DNA of 51,254 nucleotides from Terasakiella magnetica (GTDB lineage Bacteria > Pseudomonadota > Alphaproteobacteria > Rhodospirillales > Magnetospirillaceae). A program made the translations under genes and the position numbers. The DNA is taken from assembly GCA_902729415.1 (NCBI GenBank), contig CACVCF010000201.1:1-51254 (forward strand). The letters are read 5' to 3'. The number at the start of each line of letters is the position of its first letter. Position 1 is the first letter of the stretch. This document shows, one piece after another, positions 27,996 through 37,415 of this stretch. The notes beneath the pieces were generated by a model. It ran no database searches. It saw only the letters and a program-made list of their open reading frames with translations, and had not been told where the DNA came from.

Positions 27996-28106
27996 GCAGC
28001 TCTGGTTGCCGGGCAAAACCACGGCTTGGGCACGACAACCGCCGCGCCCGCCCACAAAGCCAGCCTCCCGCACGCGGCACACAGCCACGACCCGATTCCA
28101 TCAGAT

Positions 28107-28130
28107 AAAGGGCGTCGAGAGACGCCCTTT
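28107..28130 (-). terminator. Terminator hairpin overlapping the stop of the FlaG-like gene
   Basis: AAAGGGCGTC/GACGCCCTTT form a perfect 10-bp stem with a GAGA loop; the TAA stop of the gene lies at 28129-28131, inside the stem's edge. The T-stretch after the stem on the minus strand is weak (TTTATCTG). Position favours a terminator. Confidence 0.65.
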
Positions 28131-28584
28131 AATCGATGATCACCGGAGCAACGATCGGCGTTCCGCCGGTCGCAGCGCTGGGTGCAGGGGTCGGAGCTGC
28201 CTGCTGGACAGGAACTGGAGCCGCCGCCGCAACAGCCACCTGCACCGCAGGGCTGCTGGCGGGGTCAGTCGCAGCTTCTGGAACAGGCGATGCCGCCGGA
28301 ACCTCACTGGGCCCCGTGGCCTGGTGGCGCTGATATTCCTCGACCACCTTCTGCGACGGATACTGATCAAGCTCCTTGCCGGTGTCGCTATCACGAACCA
28401 CCAACAAAGCCAAACCGGTATCGCTGTCGACCTTGATTACGGGGCTGGAGAAACGCGCCGCTTCATAAACCGGCGTAGCCCTCTCAGCATTATCCTCGTG
28501 TTGCTTAGCCGCTCGCTGTGACGTCACGGGAGCGTCAGTGGGCGAAGACCGATAGTTCGGGGCGACTTCAATCGAGGTGGACAT
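28129..28584 (-). CDS. FlaG-like protein with Ala/Pro-rich tail
   Basis: A 151-aa protein. The central segment, FSSPVIKVDSDTGLALLVV followed by DSDTGKELDQYPSQKVVEEY, loosely matches the FlaG pattern (short beta-strand pair, acidic turn DxxTG, then I/YP-x2-x-V). The N-terminus is polar and the C-terminal ~60 residues are low-complexity Ala/Pro/Val. FlaG affects filament length in other bacteria. ATG at 28584 has AGGAGGG 4-5 nt upstream. No flagellar genes adjoin; the nearest are 8 kb away. FlaG identity is tentative. Confidence 0.7.
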   Translation of the reverse strand: MSTSIEVAPNYRSSPTDAPVTSQRAAKQHEDNAERATPVYEAARFSSPVIKVDSDTGLALLVVRDSDTGKELDQYPSQKVVEEYQRHQATGPSEVPAASPVPEAATDPASSPAVQVAVAAAAPVPVQQAAPTPAPSAATGGTPIVAPVIID

Positions 28585-28771
28585 TCTGCCCTCCTATCAA
28601 AAGTAATTATCACCTTTGCGCAGATATGGCCCCTGGGGGGCCAACCTCACGGTACTGCCTTCTGGCTACCATACAGACTAGCAGTGACATTGCAGAAAAA
28701 TCAACTAGAATCTTGACTAAAGCACCCGGCCACTCCTATCGCCCTCGGCGATGTCAATCTAGCCAATCGTC

Positions 28772-29143
28772 TTAAGACGCATCGGTTCCCCGGCGGTGCA
28801 TCGACGACACAGGGGCGGAATGCGCCGCTTCGGCTGCGGCCAAAGGCCGCCGCGCCACCAGGATCTTGATGGCGGACTTGGCAAAGGCCCGCATTTTCCG
28901 CAGTTTGTATTCGGAAGACAGGTCGGTAGCGTGGATGATACCCAGGAAATAGTGCGAGATCTCGCCCAAGGTCCGGTCGCGCAGGCCCTGATCTCCATCA
29001 CGCTTCAGCAGCAGACCGACATCGTCCTGGACCTGGGTCAGCAATTCCAAAGGATCCTTAAGCCCGTCGATGGCCAAGGCCATTTCCTCATACAGATCCT
29101 GCTGGGCCTCTAAAAAGCCGCCCTCCCCCGTGGCTGGTGTCAT
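28772..29143 (-). CDS. Hypothetical helical protein
   Basis: A 123-aa soluble, mostly alpha-helical protein of no family that I recognise. Notable stretches are LYEEMALAIDGLKDPLELL and LRKMRAFAKSAIKILVARR. The ATG at 29143 follows GAGGG at 7 nt, which decides against the 29215 start. Same strand as the FlaG-like gene, with a 187-bp AT-richer gap between, in which I see no gene. Confidence 0.6.
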   Translation of the reverse strand: MTPATGEGGFLEAQQDLYEEMALAIDGLKDPLELLTQVQDDVGLLLKRDGDQGLRDRTLGEISHYFLGIIHATDLSSEYKLRKMRAFAKSAIKILVARRPLAAAEAAHSAPVSSMHRRGTDAS

Positions 29144-29232
29144 TCCCCACCCTCTCTCTGACACTTTCGTATAGCATGCCATTGGAAGCAGAGGACCGCC
29201 AGGGGCAAAGCCCAATGGGGCTGGCCGGCCGG

Positions 29233-30891
29233 CTATTTCAGCCCGCGGCCCATGCGGTCATCCCGCGACGGCGCATCAAGCCGGAGCCTGAGATGGGATA
29301 ACTCTTCCCGAAGAATGCTGCCATCCACCGCCAGGGGCAGGCTCTCCACCCATTCAATCCGGCGAGGAATCTCGCAGGTAGAGCGGCGCAGCGCCACCCA
29401 GGCCCGCAACTCGTCCGCCAAGGCGCTTCCGCCCGCCCCCCCTTGGGCCACCACGAAGGCGCGCAATTCGCCGGCCATCACCGCCACCCCCGCCGCCGCC
29501 ACCTGAGGATGGGCGGCAAGGCAAGCCTCGCACTCCGCCAAGGCGATACGCAGGCCATCCACCCGCACCACACTTTCGGGCTCGGTCAACGGCTCGGGCC
29601 ACAGATAGTTATCGAGGTCACGGCTTCCCATCCGGCCGGTCTGAAGCCAACCAGCCACCCGCCGTGCCGGGCCAGCCCCCTCGTTCCAATAACCGAGAAA
29701 GCTGCCGGGGGCATTGGGTGAAACCGCCAGGGTACCCCGCTCACCCGCCTTGACCACCCGGCCGCGCTCATCGACCGCCTCCACCGTCAGCCCCGGAGCC
29801 GCCCGGCCCGGTGACGGCGGCCGCAGCTCCATCATCCCGGCCAGATTAGCGGCGACAGCCCCACTCTCCAACACGCCCCAGGCTTCGTTAGCATGGAGGC
29901 CGAACGCCTTGAATACCCGTTCGTGCAAGGCATCATCCAGCGGCTCGGGACCGCTGGCCAGCGCGCGCGGCATGGCGTGGGGGCGCAACAGCGCTGCCTC
30001 GGTCAGGCGCCCAAGATGCTCCGACGGCACATAGGCCGCGCGCACCCCGTGGCGCGCCATCAGCTCCAACGCCAGAACGGGATCGAACGGCCCCGGCCGA
30101 GCCACCACCGGCACGCCGTGGTGCCAAGCGGGAAGGACGGCACGGAACAGCGCCTCGGCCCCCATCCACTCCGCCGAGGTCCAGACCACATCGCCGAATT
30201 GCGGAAACAGCCCCAACGCCATCTCGACCGCGGGCAGGCCCCCGGCCATGGCGCGATGGGCGTGGATCACCGCCGCCGGCGTGCCGCAGGCATCGGCGGG
30301 ATAGAACAGAAAGGCCGGCAGGTCGGCGGGCGTCACCAGAGGGACGAACGCATCCGAGGCCACCTCCAGCGCCGCCCACATCTCCGACATCCCCGCCCCG
30401 CCACCATGGGGAACCAGAACATGGCGAAGCTCGGGCAGGCTGCTCCGGACCAGCGCCAAAGCAGGCATGACGGCAGGATCAAGGATAGCGATGCGGGCGC
30501 CGCTGTCCGACAGCCGCCAAGACAGGGGTTCGGCTCCCAGGGAGGGCGGGATGGGCACCACCACCGCCCCCATGCGGGTCACCGCCAACACCCCGATGGC
30601 GGCCTCGATTCCGGCGGGCAGGGCCAGAGCGATACGGTCGCCGGGAGTCACCCCCAGCGCCGCCAGGACATTGGCCAGCCGGTTGGACAGCAGCCGCATG
30701 ACGTGGAAGGTATAACGCTCGACCCCGCCATCCTTTGCCTCGACGATCAGGGCGGTACGATGCCCATCGGCCCCAGCCATGGTCTGGCGGTCGCAAACAT
30801 CAAAGGCGAGGTTATAGCGGTCGGGAACACGCCAACGGAAGGTGCGGCAGGCTTCTTCGTAGCTGCGGGGATTGCCGAGCATGGAGGTCAC
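29233..30891 (-). CDS. Degenerate acyl-CoA synthetase-like (AMP-forming) protein
   Basis: A 552-aa protein with the ANL-superfamily fold outline: LANVLAALGVTPGDRIALAL and GAVVVPIPPSL near the start, IHAHRAMAGG in the middle, EAWGVLESG near 330 and the Asp-bearing LQTGRMGSRD near 410. Two key sites are lost. The phosphate-binding loop, normally TSGTTGxPKG, reads YPADACGTPAAV. The C-terminal catalytic lysine element, normally xTxxGKIxRxxLR, reads AVDGSILREELS. It resembles an acetyl/acyl-CoA ligase but may not adenylate. The GTG at 30891 overlaps the upstream stop as GTGA; an ATG at 30882 is possible but lacks a Shine-Dalgarno. Confidence 0.85.
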   Translation of the reverse strand: MTSMLGNPRSYEEACRTFRWRVPDRYNLAFDVCDRQTMAGADGHRTALIVEAKDGGVERYTFHVMRLLSNRLANVLAALGVTPGDRIALALPAGIEAAIGVLAVTRMGAVVVPIPPSLGAEPLSWRLSDSGARIAILDPAVMPALALVRSSLPELRHVLVPHGGGAGMSEMWAALEVASDAFVPLVTPADLPAFLFYPADACGTPAAVIHAHRAMAGGLPAVEMALGLFPQFGDVVWTSAEWMGAEALFRAVLPAWHHGVPVVARPGPFDPVLALELMARHGVRAAYVPSEHLGRLTEAALLRPHAMPRALASGPEPLDDALHERVFKAFGLHANEAWGVLESGAVAANLAGMMELRPPSPGRAAPGLTVEAVDERGRVVKAGERGTLAVSPNAPGSFLGYWNEGAGPARRVAGWLQTGRMGSRDLDNYLWPEPLTEPESVVRVDGLRIALAECEACLAAHPQVAAAGVAVMAGELRAFVVAQGGAGGSALADELRAWVALRRSTCEIPRRIEWVESLPLAVDGSILREELSHLRLRLDAPSRDDRMGRGLK

Positions 30892-32108
30892 TTATCCAGC
30901 GGCATCAATTCCTCGAACCACAGATAGGTGCCGACATCGTCGAACATCACCCCATCAAAGCCGAGATCAATGATTCCGGTGAGATATTTGGCAAGAACGC
31001 CCTTCCAGTCGCCGCTGCCGATATCGGTGATGAAGGTGCCAGGGTCGTCGTCATAGGCATAGAGGAAGGGGGGATTGCCCACATCCCAGCCTTTCTGCCA
31101 ATACCAGCGCCAATCAAAGGCGCGGCCAATGGGCATCACCGCCAGAACCAGACGCCGCGCCCCCAGATTCTTGTATTTAAGCTTCTGCACGTCGGACTTG
31201 ACGATCAGATCGCCGCCGCGATGGGCCACATCCACCACCACGATATCGTAATTGGTATTCTCGAGAGCGGTGATGAACTTGCCCTTGGTGGCGAAGCGGT
31301 CGGACCGCAGGATGGGCAGCAGGTTGCGTGCCGTGCCGACGCCCAGCACCTCGGCGGGATTCTCGCGCGAGGGATGGACCCGCGGCGCATCATCCAAGGG
31401 GCCGTTACCCTGCTTGACATAGGCGGTCACCCGGTCACGGGCGGCGCCGCGATAGGCCGCTTCCATCTCGGCTTTGGTCTCGCAGGATTCCACCGTCAGA
31501 ACGGATCGCCCCTCGGAGCGCATGGCATCGATGGCATAGGTCTTGCGCCGTTGCAGCTCGGCCCGCTCTTGCTTTTGCTTAATCTCGGCGGCTTTGCGCA
31601 TTTCCTCGGCGGGGTCATTGCTGAACGGCCCGACCTCGACGGGAGTGGGGGGGCGATGGATGCCCATCTTCTTTTCACGATCCGACTCGGCATCCCAGGC
31701 GCGGCGCTCTTTGATCACCACATCCAGGGGCTTGTCGAACTTGAACGGTCCGCAATAGATGCCATCCAGCACCACGCCATCCAGATACTTGATCAGGGGA
31801 CGGAAAGCGGCGCGCAACGGCAGGCGCTTGATGAAGTTGGAGCCGCCGGGATCGTGGATTTCGTCCCACTCGATCTCGACCTCGCCCTTGACCAGCAATT
31901 CGCCGCCACCCCGCATCAAGACCTGAAAGGCGGGATTGCGCTTTTTGGCGTAGGTGGACAATTCCTCGACCACATTCCGCGCCTGTTCGCGGAAATTGGG
32001 GATCTGCTCATAGCGCGGCGGCACCCAGTCCTTGGGCTTTTCCAACGCCACGGCCGGTGATGCCGCCATCACCGCCACCAGCACGCCCCATCCGAGCAAT
32101 CGTCTCAT
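30888..32108 (-). CDS. Secreted GH114/TM1410-like glycoside hydrolase-type protein
   Basis: A 406-aa protein with a signal peptide ([15 protein letters not shown], cleavage after VALE/AVA region near 22). The C-terminal ~170 residues look like the TM1410/endo alpha-1,4-polygalactosaminidase (GH114) barrel: [34 protein letters not shown] and [14 protein letters not shown], the last holding the acidic catalytic candidates. The N-terminal ~200 residues are charged and unassigned, with a coiled [13 protein letters not shown] stretch. Its ATG overlaps the upstream stop as ATGA. Probably acts on an extracellular amino-sugar polymer; substrate not shown. Confidence 0.75.
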   Translation of the reverse strand: MRRLLGWGVLVAVMAASPAVALEKPKDWVPPRYEQIPNFREQARNVVEELSTYAKKRNPAFQVLMRGGGELLVKGEVEIEWDEIHDPGGSNFIKRLPLRAAFRPLIKYLDGVVLDGIYCGPFKFDKPLDVVIKERRAWDAESDREKKMGIHRPPTPVEVGPFSNDPAEEMRKAAEIKQKQERAELQRRKTYAIDAMRSEGRSVLTVESCETKAEMEAAYRGAARDRVTAYVKQGNGPLDDAPRVHPSRENPAEVLGVGTARNLLPILRSDRFATKGKFITALENTNYDIVVVDVAHRGGDLIVKSDVQKLKYKNLGARRLVLAVMPIGRAFDWRWYWQKGWDVGNPPFLYAYDDDPGTFITDIGSGDWKGVLAKYLTGIIDLGFDGVMFDDVGTYLWFEELMPLDK

Positions 32109-33211
32109 TCCAACAGTCCCCCCACATGGCGGGCTATGGCAAGGCACGAGGTCAGGCCCGGACTCTCGATGCCGTACAGCGCCGCCACCCCCGGCGCTCC
32201 GGTCTCGGCCGGTCCGTGGATAGCGAAGTCGCGGGCGGGCTGGTCGGGGGCCTGGATCTTGGGGCGGATACCGGCATAGGCGGGTTCCAGCGCGCCGTCG
32301 GCCAGATCCGGCCAATAGCGGCGGATGGCGGCATAAAACCCGTCGCCGCGACGGGGATCGACCACGTAATCCTCGGCTCCGATCCATTCCACATCGGGGC
32401 CAAAGCGGCCGCGGCCGCCCAGGTCGAGGGTGAAATGCACCCCCAGACCGGCAGCCACCGGCACCGGATAAACCAGACGTGAGAACGGCGTCTTGCCGGT
32501 CAGGCCGAAATAATTGCCCTTGCACAGATAAGCCGACGGCACATTGTCCAGCCCCAGCGCCGCTCCCACGGCGGGAGCCCCCAAACCGGCAGAGATCACC
32601 ACCGAGCGGGCCAAGAGAGTCATGGGCTCGGCCCCGCCCACCTGAAGCAGGGTTCCGCCCTCGGTGACGCATCCCTTGATCACCGGCGACTTGAAAGCGA
32701 CCGAGGCGCCCTTGTCCTCGGCCTCACCCAGCAGCGCCAGCATCAGGCCGTGGCTGTCGATGATGCCGGTGGCGGACGAAAACAGCGCGGCGGTGCAAGA
32801 CAGCGCCGGTTCCAGCGCCAAAGCCTCGGCGGCGGAAATGGCGGCCAGCCCCTCGACGCCGTTGTCGCGGCCCTTGGCGAGGATGGCGTCCAGAGCCTCG
32901 GCCTCGGCGGTATCGGTGGCGACGATCAGCTTGCCCACCATCTTGAACGCCACCCCGCGCGACGCGGCGAAGTCACGCAGCAGGCGATTGCCTTCGACGC
33001 ACAGCCTGGCCTTCAGACTGTCCTTGGGATAGTACATTCCGGCATGGATGACCTCGCTGTTGCGCGACGAGATGCCGCTGCCGATGGCGCCTTCGGCCTC
33101 CAGCACCACCACCTCGCGGCCCGCGCGCGCCAGATGCCGCGCCACCGCCAGCCCGACCACCCCGGCACCGATCACCACGCAATCGACCCGCTCTGCCCCT
33201 GCGTCAATCAA
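32105..33211 (-). CDS. FAD-dependent oxidoreductase, LhgO-like
   Basis: A 368-aa flavoprotein of the DAO/L-2-hydroxyglutarate oxidase type. FAD-binding GxGxxG is [20 protein letters not shown] near residue 12; then [21 protein letters not shown], typical of LhgO/GlpD-like 2-hydroxyacid oxidases; the C-terminal YAGIRPKIQ and [14 protein letters not shown] close the domain. Would oxidise L-2-hydroxyglutarate or a related 2-hydroxy/amino acid. The start seems to be TTG at 33211, with a G-rich upstream stretch; no ATG lies before the FAD motif. First of three translationally coupled genes. Confidence 0.85.
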   Translation of the reverse strand: MIDAGAERVDCVVIGAGVVGLAVARHLARAGREVVVLEAEGAIGSGISSRNSEVIHAGMYYPKDSLKARLCVEGNRLLRDFAASRGVAFKMVGKLIVATDTAEAEALDAILAKGRDNGVEGLAAISAAEALALEPALSCTAALFSSATGIIDSHGLMLALLGEAEDKGASVAFKSPVIKGCVTEGGTLLQVGGAEPMTLLARSVVISAGLGAPAVGAALGLDNVPSAYLCKGNYFGLTGKTPFSRLVYPVPVAAGLGVHFTLDLGGRGRFGPDVEWIGAEDYVVDPRRGDGFYAAIRRYWPDLADGALEPAYAGIRPKIQAPDQPARDFAIHGPAETGAPGVAALYGIESPGLTSCLAIARHVGGLLE

Positions 33212-33356
33212 CTCGTTGTCCCGTTCCAGCGATCACATCCCCATATGTCGCGGAGCATAACACCAGAGGCAGGGGGGCGAAAGCCGCATGGTCGTTGCGC
33301 CGCAGCGCAGCGAAGGCTAGAGTCTGACGCCCCGAAGCCAGATCAAGGCGATTGCC

Positions 33357-35402
33357 GTGTTCGACGATTCCGCCCCCTCGGTGTGCCCCCACGATTGCGC
33401 CAGCGCCTGCGGCCTGGAGGTTGAACGCCTTGCCGGCAACCGCGTCGGCCGCGTCCACGGTGCCGCCATGCCCTATACCGCCGGCATCGTCTGTGCCAAG
33501 GTCGCCCGCTATGCCGAGCGGGTTCATCATCCCGACCGGGTGCTGCGCCCCTTGCGCCGGGTGGGGCCGAAGGGCCAGGGCCGCTTTGCCCCGATCTCGT
33601 GGGACGAAGCCCTGGACGAGATCGCCGACCGCTTCAAGGCCGCCGCCGCAAAGCATGGGGCCGAGACGGTGTGGCCCTATTTTTACGCCGGAACCATGGG
33701 TCACGTGCAGCAATCGGCCATCAACCGCCTGCGCCGGATCATGGGCTATTCCGGTCAGGTCAAGACCATCTGCTCCACGGCGGCAGGCACCGGCTGGGCC
33801 GCCGGGGTGGGAGCCAAATGGGGCGTCGATCCGGCCGAGATTCCCGAAAGCGGTCTGGTGGTGATATGGGGCTCCAACCCGGCCGCCACCCAGGTCCACC
33901 TCATGGGCCTGATCAAGCAGGCCAAGGCCAAGGGCGCCAAGCTGGTGGTGATCGACCCCTACCGCACCCCCACCGCCGCCAAGGCCGACATGCATCTGAT
34001 GATCCGGCCCGGCACCGATGGCGCCCTGGCCTGCGCCGTCATGCATGTGCTGTTCCGCGACAATCTGGCCGACCGCGACTATCTGGCCCGCGCCACCGAT
34101 TGCCCCGACCGACTGGAGCACCATCTGCGCCAGCGCGGGCCGCTGTGGGCTGCCAGCATCACCGGGCTGCCCGCCGCCGAGATCGAAGCCTTCGCCACCC
34201 TCTATGGCAGCGTCAAGAACAGCTATCTGCGGGTGGGCTACGGCTTTTCCCGCTCACGCAACGGCTCGGTCAACCTGCATGCGGTCAGTTGCCTGCCTGC
34301 CGTTACCGGCGCATGGCAGCACAAGGGCGGCGGCGCCATGCAAAGCAGCTCAGGCAGCTTTTCCCTCAACCGGACCCTGCTGGACGCACTGGACATTCCC
34401 ACCCCCGCGGTGCGCGCCATCGACATGAGCCGCATCGGCGCCGCCCTCACCGGTGACCCCCGCGATCTCCGCCGCAGCCCCCCCATCACCGCCATGCTGA
34501 TGCAAAACACCAATCCCGCCACCGTCGCCCCCGACAGCCATCTGGTGTGGCGGGGGCTGGGGCGCGACGACCTGTTTCTGGCGGTACACGAGCAGTTTCT
34601 GACCGCCACCGCCCGCTTCGCCGACATCGTGCTGCCCGCCACCACCAGCATGGAGCATGCCGACCTCTATACCTCCTACGGCCACACCCTGTTGCAAGTC
34701 GCGCGCCCGGTGATCCCGCCGGTGGGCCAGGCCCGCTCCAACCACCGGATCATCGCCGATCTGGCGGCGCGGCTGGATGCCCGCCACCCCACCTTCGAGA
34801 TGGAGGAGTGGGAGCTGATCGACGCTACCTTGCGCGCCTCCCAGCTGCCCGGTGCCGACGATATTCACGCCCAGGGCTGGCTGGATTGCGCCAAGGACTT
34901 CGACGCGACCCATTTCCTTAACGGCTTCGGTCATCCCGACGGCAAGTTCCGCTTCGCCCCCGATTGGGGCAACCCGTCGCTTCCCGCCTTGCCCGACCAT
35001 TACGCCATCATCGACGAGGCCGATTCCGATCATCCCTTCCGCCTGATCACGCCGCCGTCACGCCACTTCCTCAATTCCAGCTTCACCGAGACCCCCAGCT
35101 CGCGTGCTCAGGCTCACCGCCCCACCGCCCTGATCCATACCGAGGATTGCGCCCGCCTGGGTCTTGCCACCGGCGACAAGGTGCGCGTCGGCAATCCCAA
35201 GGGCTCGGTCCTGGTTCATGCCGAGGCCACCGACGGCATCGCCCTGGGGGTGGTGGCGGTGGAAGGCATCTGGCCCGACGAGTATTTCATCGAGGGTCGG
35301 GGCATCAACCTTCTGACCAGCGCCGAGCCCGCCGCCCCGTCAGGCGGTGCGGTGTTCCATGACACCAAAGTCTGGCTGCGGCCGGAAGGAGACCGACAAT
35401 GA
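33357..35402 (+). CDS. Molybdopterin-containing oxidoreductase
   Basis: A 681-aa DMSO reductase-superfamily enzyme. An N-terminal [4Fe-4S] motif has cysteines C10, C14, C18 and C46. The Mo-bis-MGD domains follow with ICSTAAGTGWAAGVG, VIWGSNPAATQVH, VVIDPYRTPTAAKAD, and a C-terminal FLNSSFTETP and DKVRVGNPKGSV for cofactor binding. It lacks a twin-arginine signal, so it is cytosolic. Substrate unknown; the nearest relatives by layout are small assimilatory or formate/polysulfide-like oxidoreductases. GTG start at 33357 with AAGG at 8 nt. Its stop overlaps the mipZ ATG (ATGA), an unexpected coupling. Confidence 0.88.
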   Translation: MFDDSAPSVCPHDCASACGLEVERLAGNRVGRVHGAAMPYTAGIVCAKVARYAERVHHPDRVLRPLRRVGPKGQGRFAPISWDEALDEIADRFKAAAAKHGAETVWPYFYAGTMGHVQQSAINRLRRIMGYSGQVKTICSTAAGTGWAAGVGAKWGVDPAEIPESGLVVIWGSNPAATQVHLMGLIKQAKAKGAKLVVIDPYRTPTAAKADMHLMIRPGTDGALACAVMHVLFRDNLADRDYLARATDCPDRLEHHLRQRGPLWAASITGLPAAEIEAFATLYGSVKNSYLRVGYGFSRSRNGSVNLHAVSCLPAVTGAWQHKGGGAMQSSSGSFSLNRTLLDALDIPTPAVRAIDMSRIGAALTGDPRDLRRSPPITAMLMQNTNPATVAPDSHLVWRGLGRDDLFLAVHEQFLTATARFADIVLPATTSMEHADLYTSYGHTLLQVARPVIPPVGQARSNHRIIADLAARLDARHPTFEMEEWELIDATLRASQLPGADDIHAQGWLDCAKDFDATHFLNGFGHPDGKFRFAPDWGNPSLPALPDHYAIIDEADSDHPFRLITPPSRHFLNSSFTETPSSRAQAHRPTALIHTEDCARLGLATGDKVRVGNPKGSVLVHAEATDGIALGVVAVEGIWPDEYFIEGRGINLLTSAEPAAPSGGAVFHDTKVWLRPEGDRQ

Positions 35403-36202
35403 CCGGCAAACGCGCCCACATCGTGGTGGTGGGCAACGAGAAGGGCGGCACCGGCAAATCGACGGTCTCCATGCATCTGATCATCAGCTTGCTGGAGCAG
35501 GGCCTGTCGGTGGGCAGCATCGACATCGATGCCCGTCAGGCGACGCTGACCCGCTATATCCGCAATCGGGAAGCCCGCAAGGACCGGGACGCCCTGGGCT
35601 TGACGCTGCCCGAACACGTGGCGGTACCGCCCACCGCCGACCGTGCCGCCGACGAGGCCCGCCTGCAAGAGGTGTTCACCCATATGGCCGCCCGCCACGA
35701 CGCGGTGGTGATCGACACCCCCGGCAGCGATCATTACCTGTCGCGGCTGGGTCATTCCTATGCCGACACCCTGGTGACCCCGCTGAACGATTCCCTGGTC
35801 GATCTGGATGTGCTGGGGCTGGTGGAGCCGGGCAGCATGAAGATCTTACGCCCCAGCCACTATGCCGAGATGGTGTGGGACACCAAGAAGGCCCGCGCCA
35901 TGCGGGGCGAGAAGGCGGTGGTGGATTGGATCGTGCTGCGCAACCGCCTGTCCAACCTGGATGCCCGCAACAAGCGCGACATGGAAAAGTTGCTGGCCGA
36001 TCTGTCCAAGCGGGTGGGGTTCCGCGTCATTCCCGGCCTGGGTGAGCGGGTGATCTACCGCTCCATGTTCCTGGAGGGGCTGACGCTGCTGGACCTGCGC
36101 CAGAAGATCATGGGCTTCGAGTTCAGCATGAGCCACGTGACGGCGCGCCAGGAACTGCGCACCCTGGTGGATTCCATCGGCCTGACCAAGCTGGAAAGAT
36201 AG
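35399..36202 (+). CDS. mipZ: Cell-division positioning ATPase MipZ
   Basis: A 267-aa ParA/MinD-family ATPase. The deviant Walker A GNEKGGTGKST has K15 and K20; switch II is VVIDTPGSDHYLSR. Residues WIVLRNRLSNLDARNKRDMEKLL and GLGERVIYRSMFLEGLTLLDL match Caulobacter MipZ, which binds ParB at the origin and inhibits FtsZ polymerisation near the poles. Starts by a 4-bp overlap within the preceding molybdopterin oxidoreductase gene. Convergent with dksA across a short hairpin. Confidence 0.95.
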   Translation: MTGKRAHIVVVGNEKGGTGKSTVSMHLIISLLEQGLSVGSIDIDARQATLTRYIRNREARKDRDALGLTLPEHVAVPPTADRAADEARLQEVFTHMAARHDAVVIDTPGSDHYLSRLGHSYADTLVTPLNDSLVDLDVLGLVEPGSMKILRPSHYAEMVWDTKKARAMRGEKAVVDWIVLRNRLSNLDARNKRDMEKLLADLSKRVGFRVIPGLGERVIYRSMFLEGLTLLDLRQKIMGFEFSMSHVTARQELRTLVDSIGLTKLER

Positions 36203-36203
36203 G

Positions 36204-36227
36204 CCGCGAGGAGGTTAATCCTCGCGG
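36204..36227. terminator. Terminator-like hairpin between mipZ and dksA
   Basis: CCGCGAGGA/TCCTCGCGG, a perfect 9-bp stem with a 6-nt loop, starts just after the mipZ stop (36200-36202). Its loop contains part of the dksA stop codon (36215-36217). It could end transcripts from both directions, although no T-run follows on either strand. Confidence 0.55.
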
Positions 36228-36631
36228 TGGGTGCGCTCCAGGCGCTCGTGCCGCTCCTGCGCCTCGATGGACAAGGTGGCGATGGGGCGGGCTTCCAGGC
36301 GGCGGATACTGATGGGCTCGCCCGTTTCCTCACAATAGCCATAGCTGCCGTCTTCGATCCGCAGCATGGCGGCGTCGATCTTGGCGATCAGCTTGCGCTC
36401 GCGGTCGCGGGTCCGCAGCTCCAAGGCGCGGTCGGTCTCGGCCGAGGCACGGTCGGCGATATCGGGCTCTTGCGCCCCGCCCTCTTGAAGATGCTGAAGG
36501 GTTTCATCGGACTCGCGCAGGAGTTCGGCCCGCCAGTGCAACAGCCTTTGACGGAAATACTCCTTCATGGCGTCGTTCATGAAGATCTCGTCCTCGGATG
36601 GACGATAGTCCGGCGGAAGCGTCACGGTCAT
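36215..36631 (-). CDS. dksA: DksA/TraR-family transcription factor lacking the zinc finger
   Basis: A 138-aa DksA that binds the RNA polymerase secondary channel and, with ppGpp, tunes stringent and rRNA promoters. The coiled-coil tip residues D57, D60 and A62 (PDIADRASAE) are kept. The zinc site is largely gone: only C100 of the four remains, in YGYCEETGEPI, and the other positions are T103, S121 and A124. Single-Cys DksA occurs in Rhodobacter, where it is functional and less redox-sensitive. The ATG at 36631 has GAGGG at 6 nt and is preferred to the ATG two codons upstream. Divergently arranged away from fliX? No: same strand as fliX, 133 nt downstream of its stop. Confidence 0.92.
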   Translation of the reverse strand: MTVTLPPDYRPSEDEIFMNDAMKEYFRQRLLHWRAELLRESDETLQHLQEGGAQEPDIADRASAETDRALELRTRDRERKLIAKIDAAMLRIEDGSYGYCEETGEPISIRRLEARPIATLSIEAQERHERLERTHRED

Positions 36632-36764
36632 ACTCATCCCTCGAAATGACTCTCGGTCCGAAGTCGCTGCGCAATATATGGATAGGACAGCACCCTCGCA
36701 AGCGCCGTCTTTCATCACCTATGGATGGGGTTTGCCGAGCAAGTGGTCCGTAACCGGAAAAAGC

Positions 36765-37196
36765 TCACCCGCCGCGAGACAGTTTGGCCAGTTCGACCTC
36801 GACCCGAAGCTCGATTTCATCAAGCACCGCAGCCAGCCGGGGATCACCGCAAGACTCGCGGCGGGTGCGCACCATCTGGGACAGCGCCACCATTTTCTCC
36901 TTGGGAATTTCGCCCATCAGGAGGCCATGGCGGAGATCTTCCAGACCGTCCAGCAATTCCTCGCCCCGACGAACCAGCCGCCGCCGCGCCTCGCGCTCGG
37001 TGGAATTATCCATACCCTGGACCACCAGCAGGGCATCGACGCTGGAGATCCCCACCGGCGTTTCGACAGCATGGGCCTCCTCCATCGAATCCATGGAATC
37101 GATGAGAGCCTTCTTGAACGCGCCCTTGCCGTCGGTCTTGGCGGCCTTGCGGGCACCGCCTGCGGTCCCCGTCGAGCCGACTCCGGAAATCTTCAT
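36765..37196 (-). CDS. fliX: Flagellar assembly regulator FliX
   Basis: A 143-aa protein with the FliX signature: MKISGVGSTG start, PVGISSVDALLVVQGM, then helical RRRLVRRGEELLDGLEDLRHGLL. In Caulobacter FliX tells the NtrC-type regulator FlbD whether the basal body is assembled and thereby gates sigma-54 class III flagellar genes. Here it is divergent from flgI, the same arrangement as in Caulobacter, with the sigma-54 promoter of flgI in between. The ATG is at 37196. Confidence 0.93.
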   Translation of the reverse strand: MKISGVGSTGTAGGARKAAKTDGKGAFKKALIDSMDSMEEAHAVETPVGISSVDALLVVQGMDNSTEREARRRLVRRGEELLDGLEDLRHGLLMGEIPKEKMVALSQMVRTRRESCGDPRLAAVLDEIELRVEVELAKLSRGG

Positions 37197-37415
37197 GTGT
37201 CCCCGGTCCAGATAACGTCAGTACTTCGCCCCAATGTCGGGCACGTAATTCTAGCCATAAGCCCAGCAGAGTGAAAGTCGCTATTTTCAAGCGCTGTCAA
37301 AGCTTACACGGCGCTAGGCAGCTTTTGCCGGGCATGGGGACGGAACTTCCCTACCCCGCAGGGCAGTCCCTGCCACCGACCGCGACAAACCCCCGGGAAT
37401 GCTGGACATCCCCAC

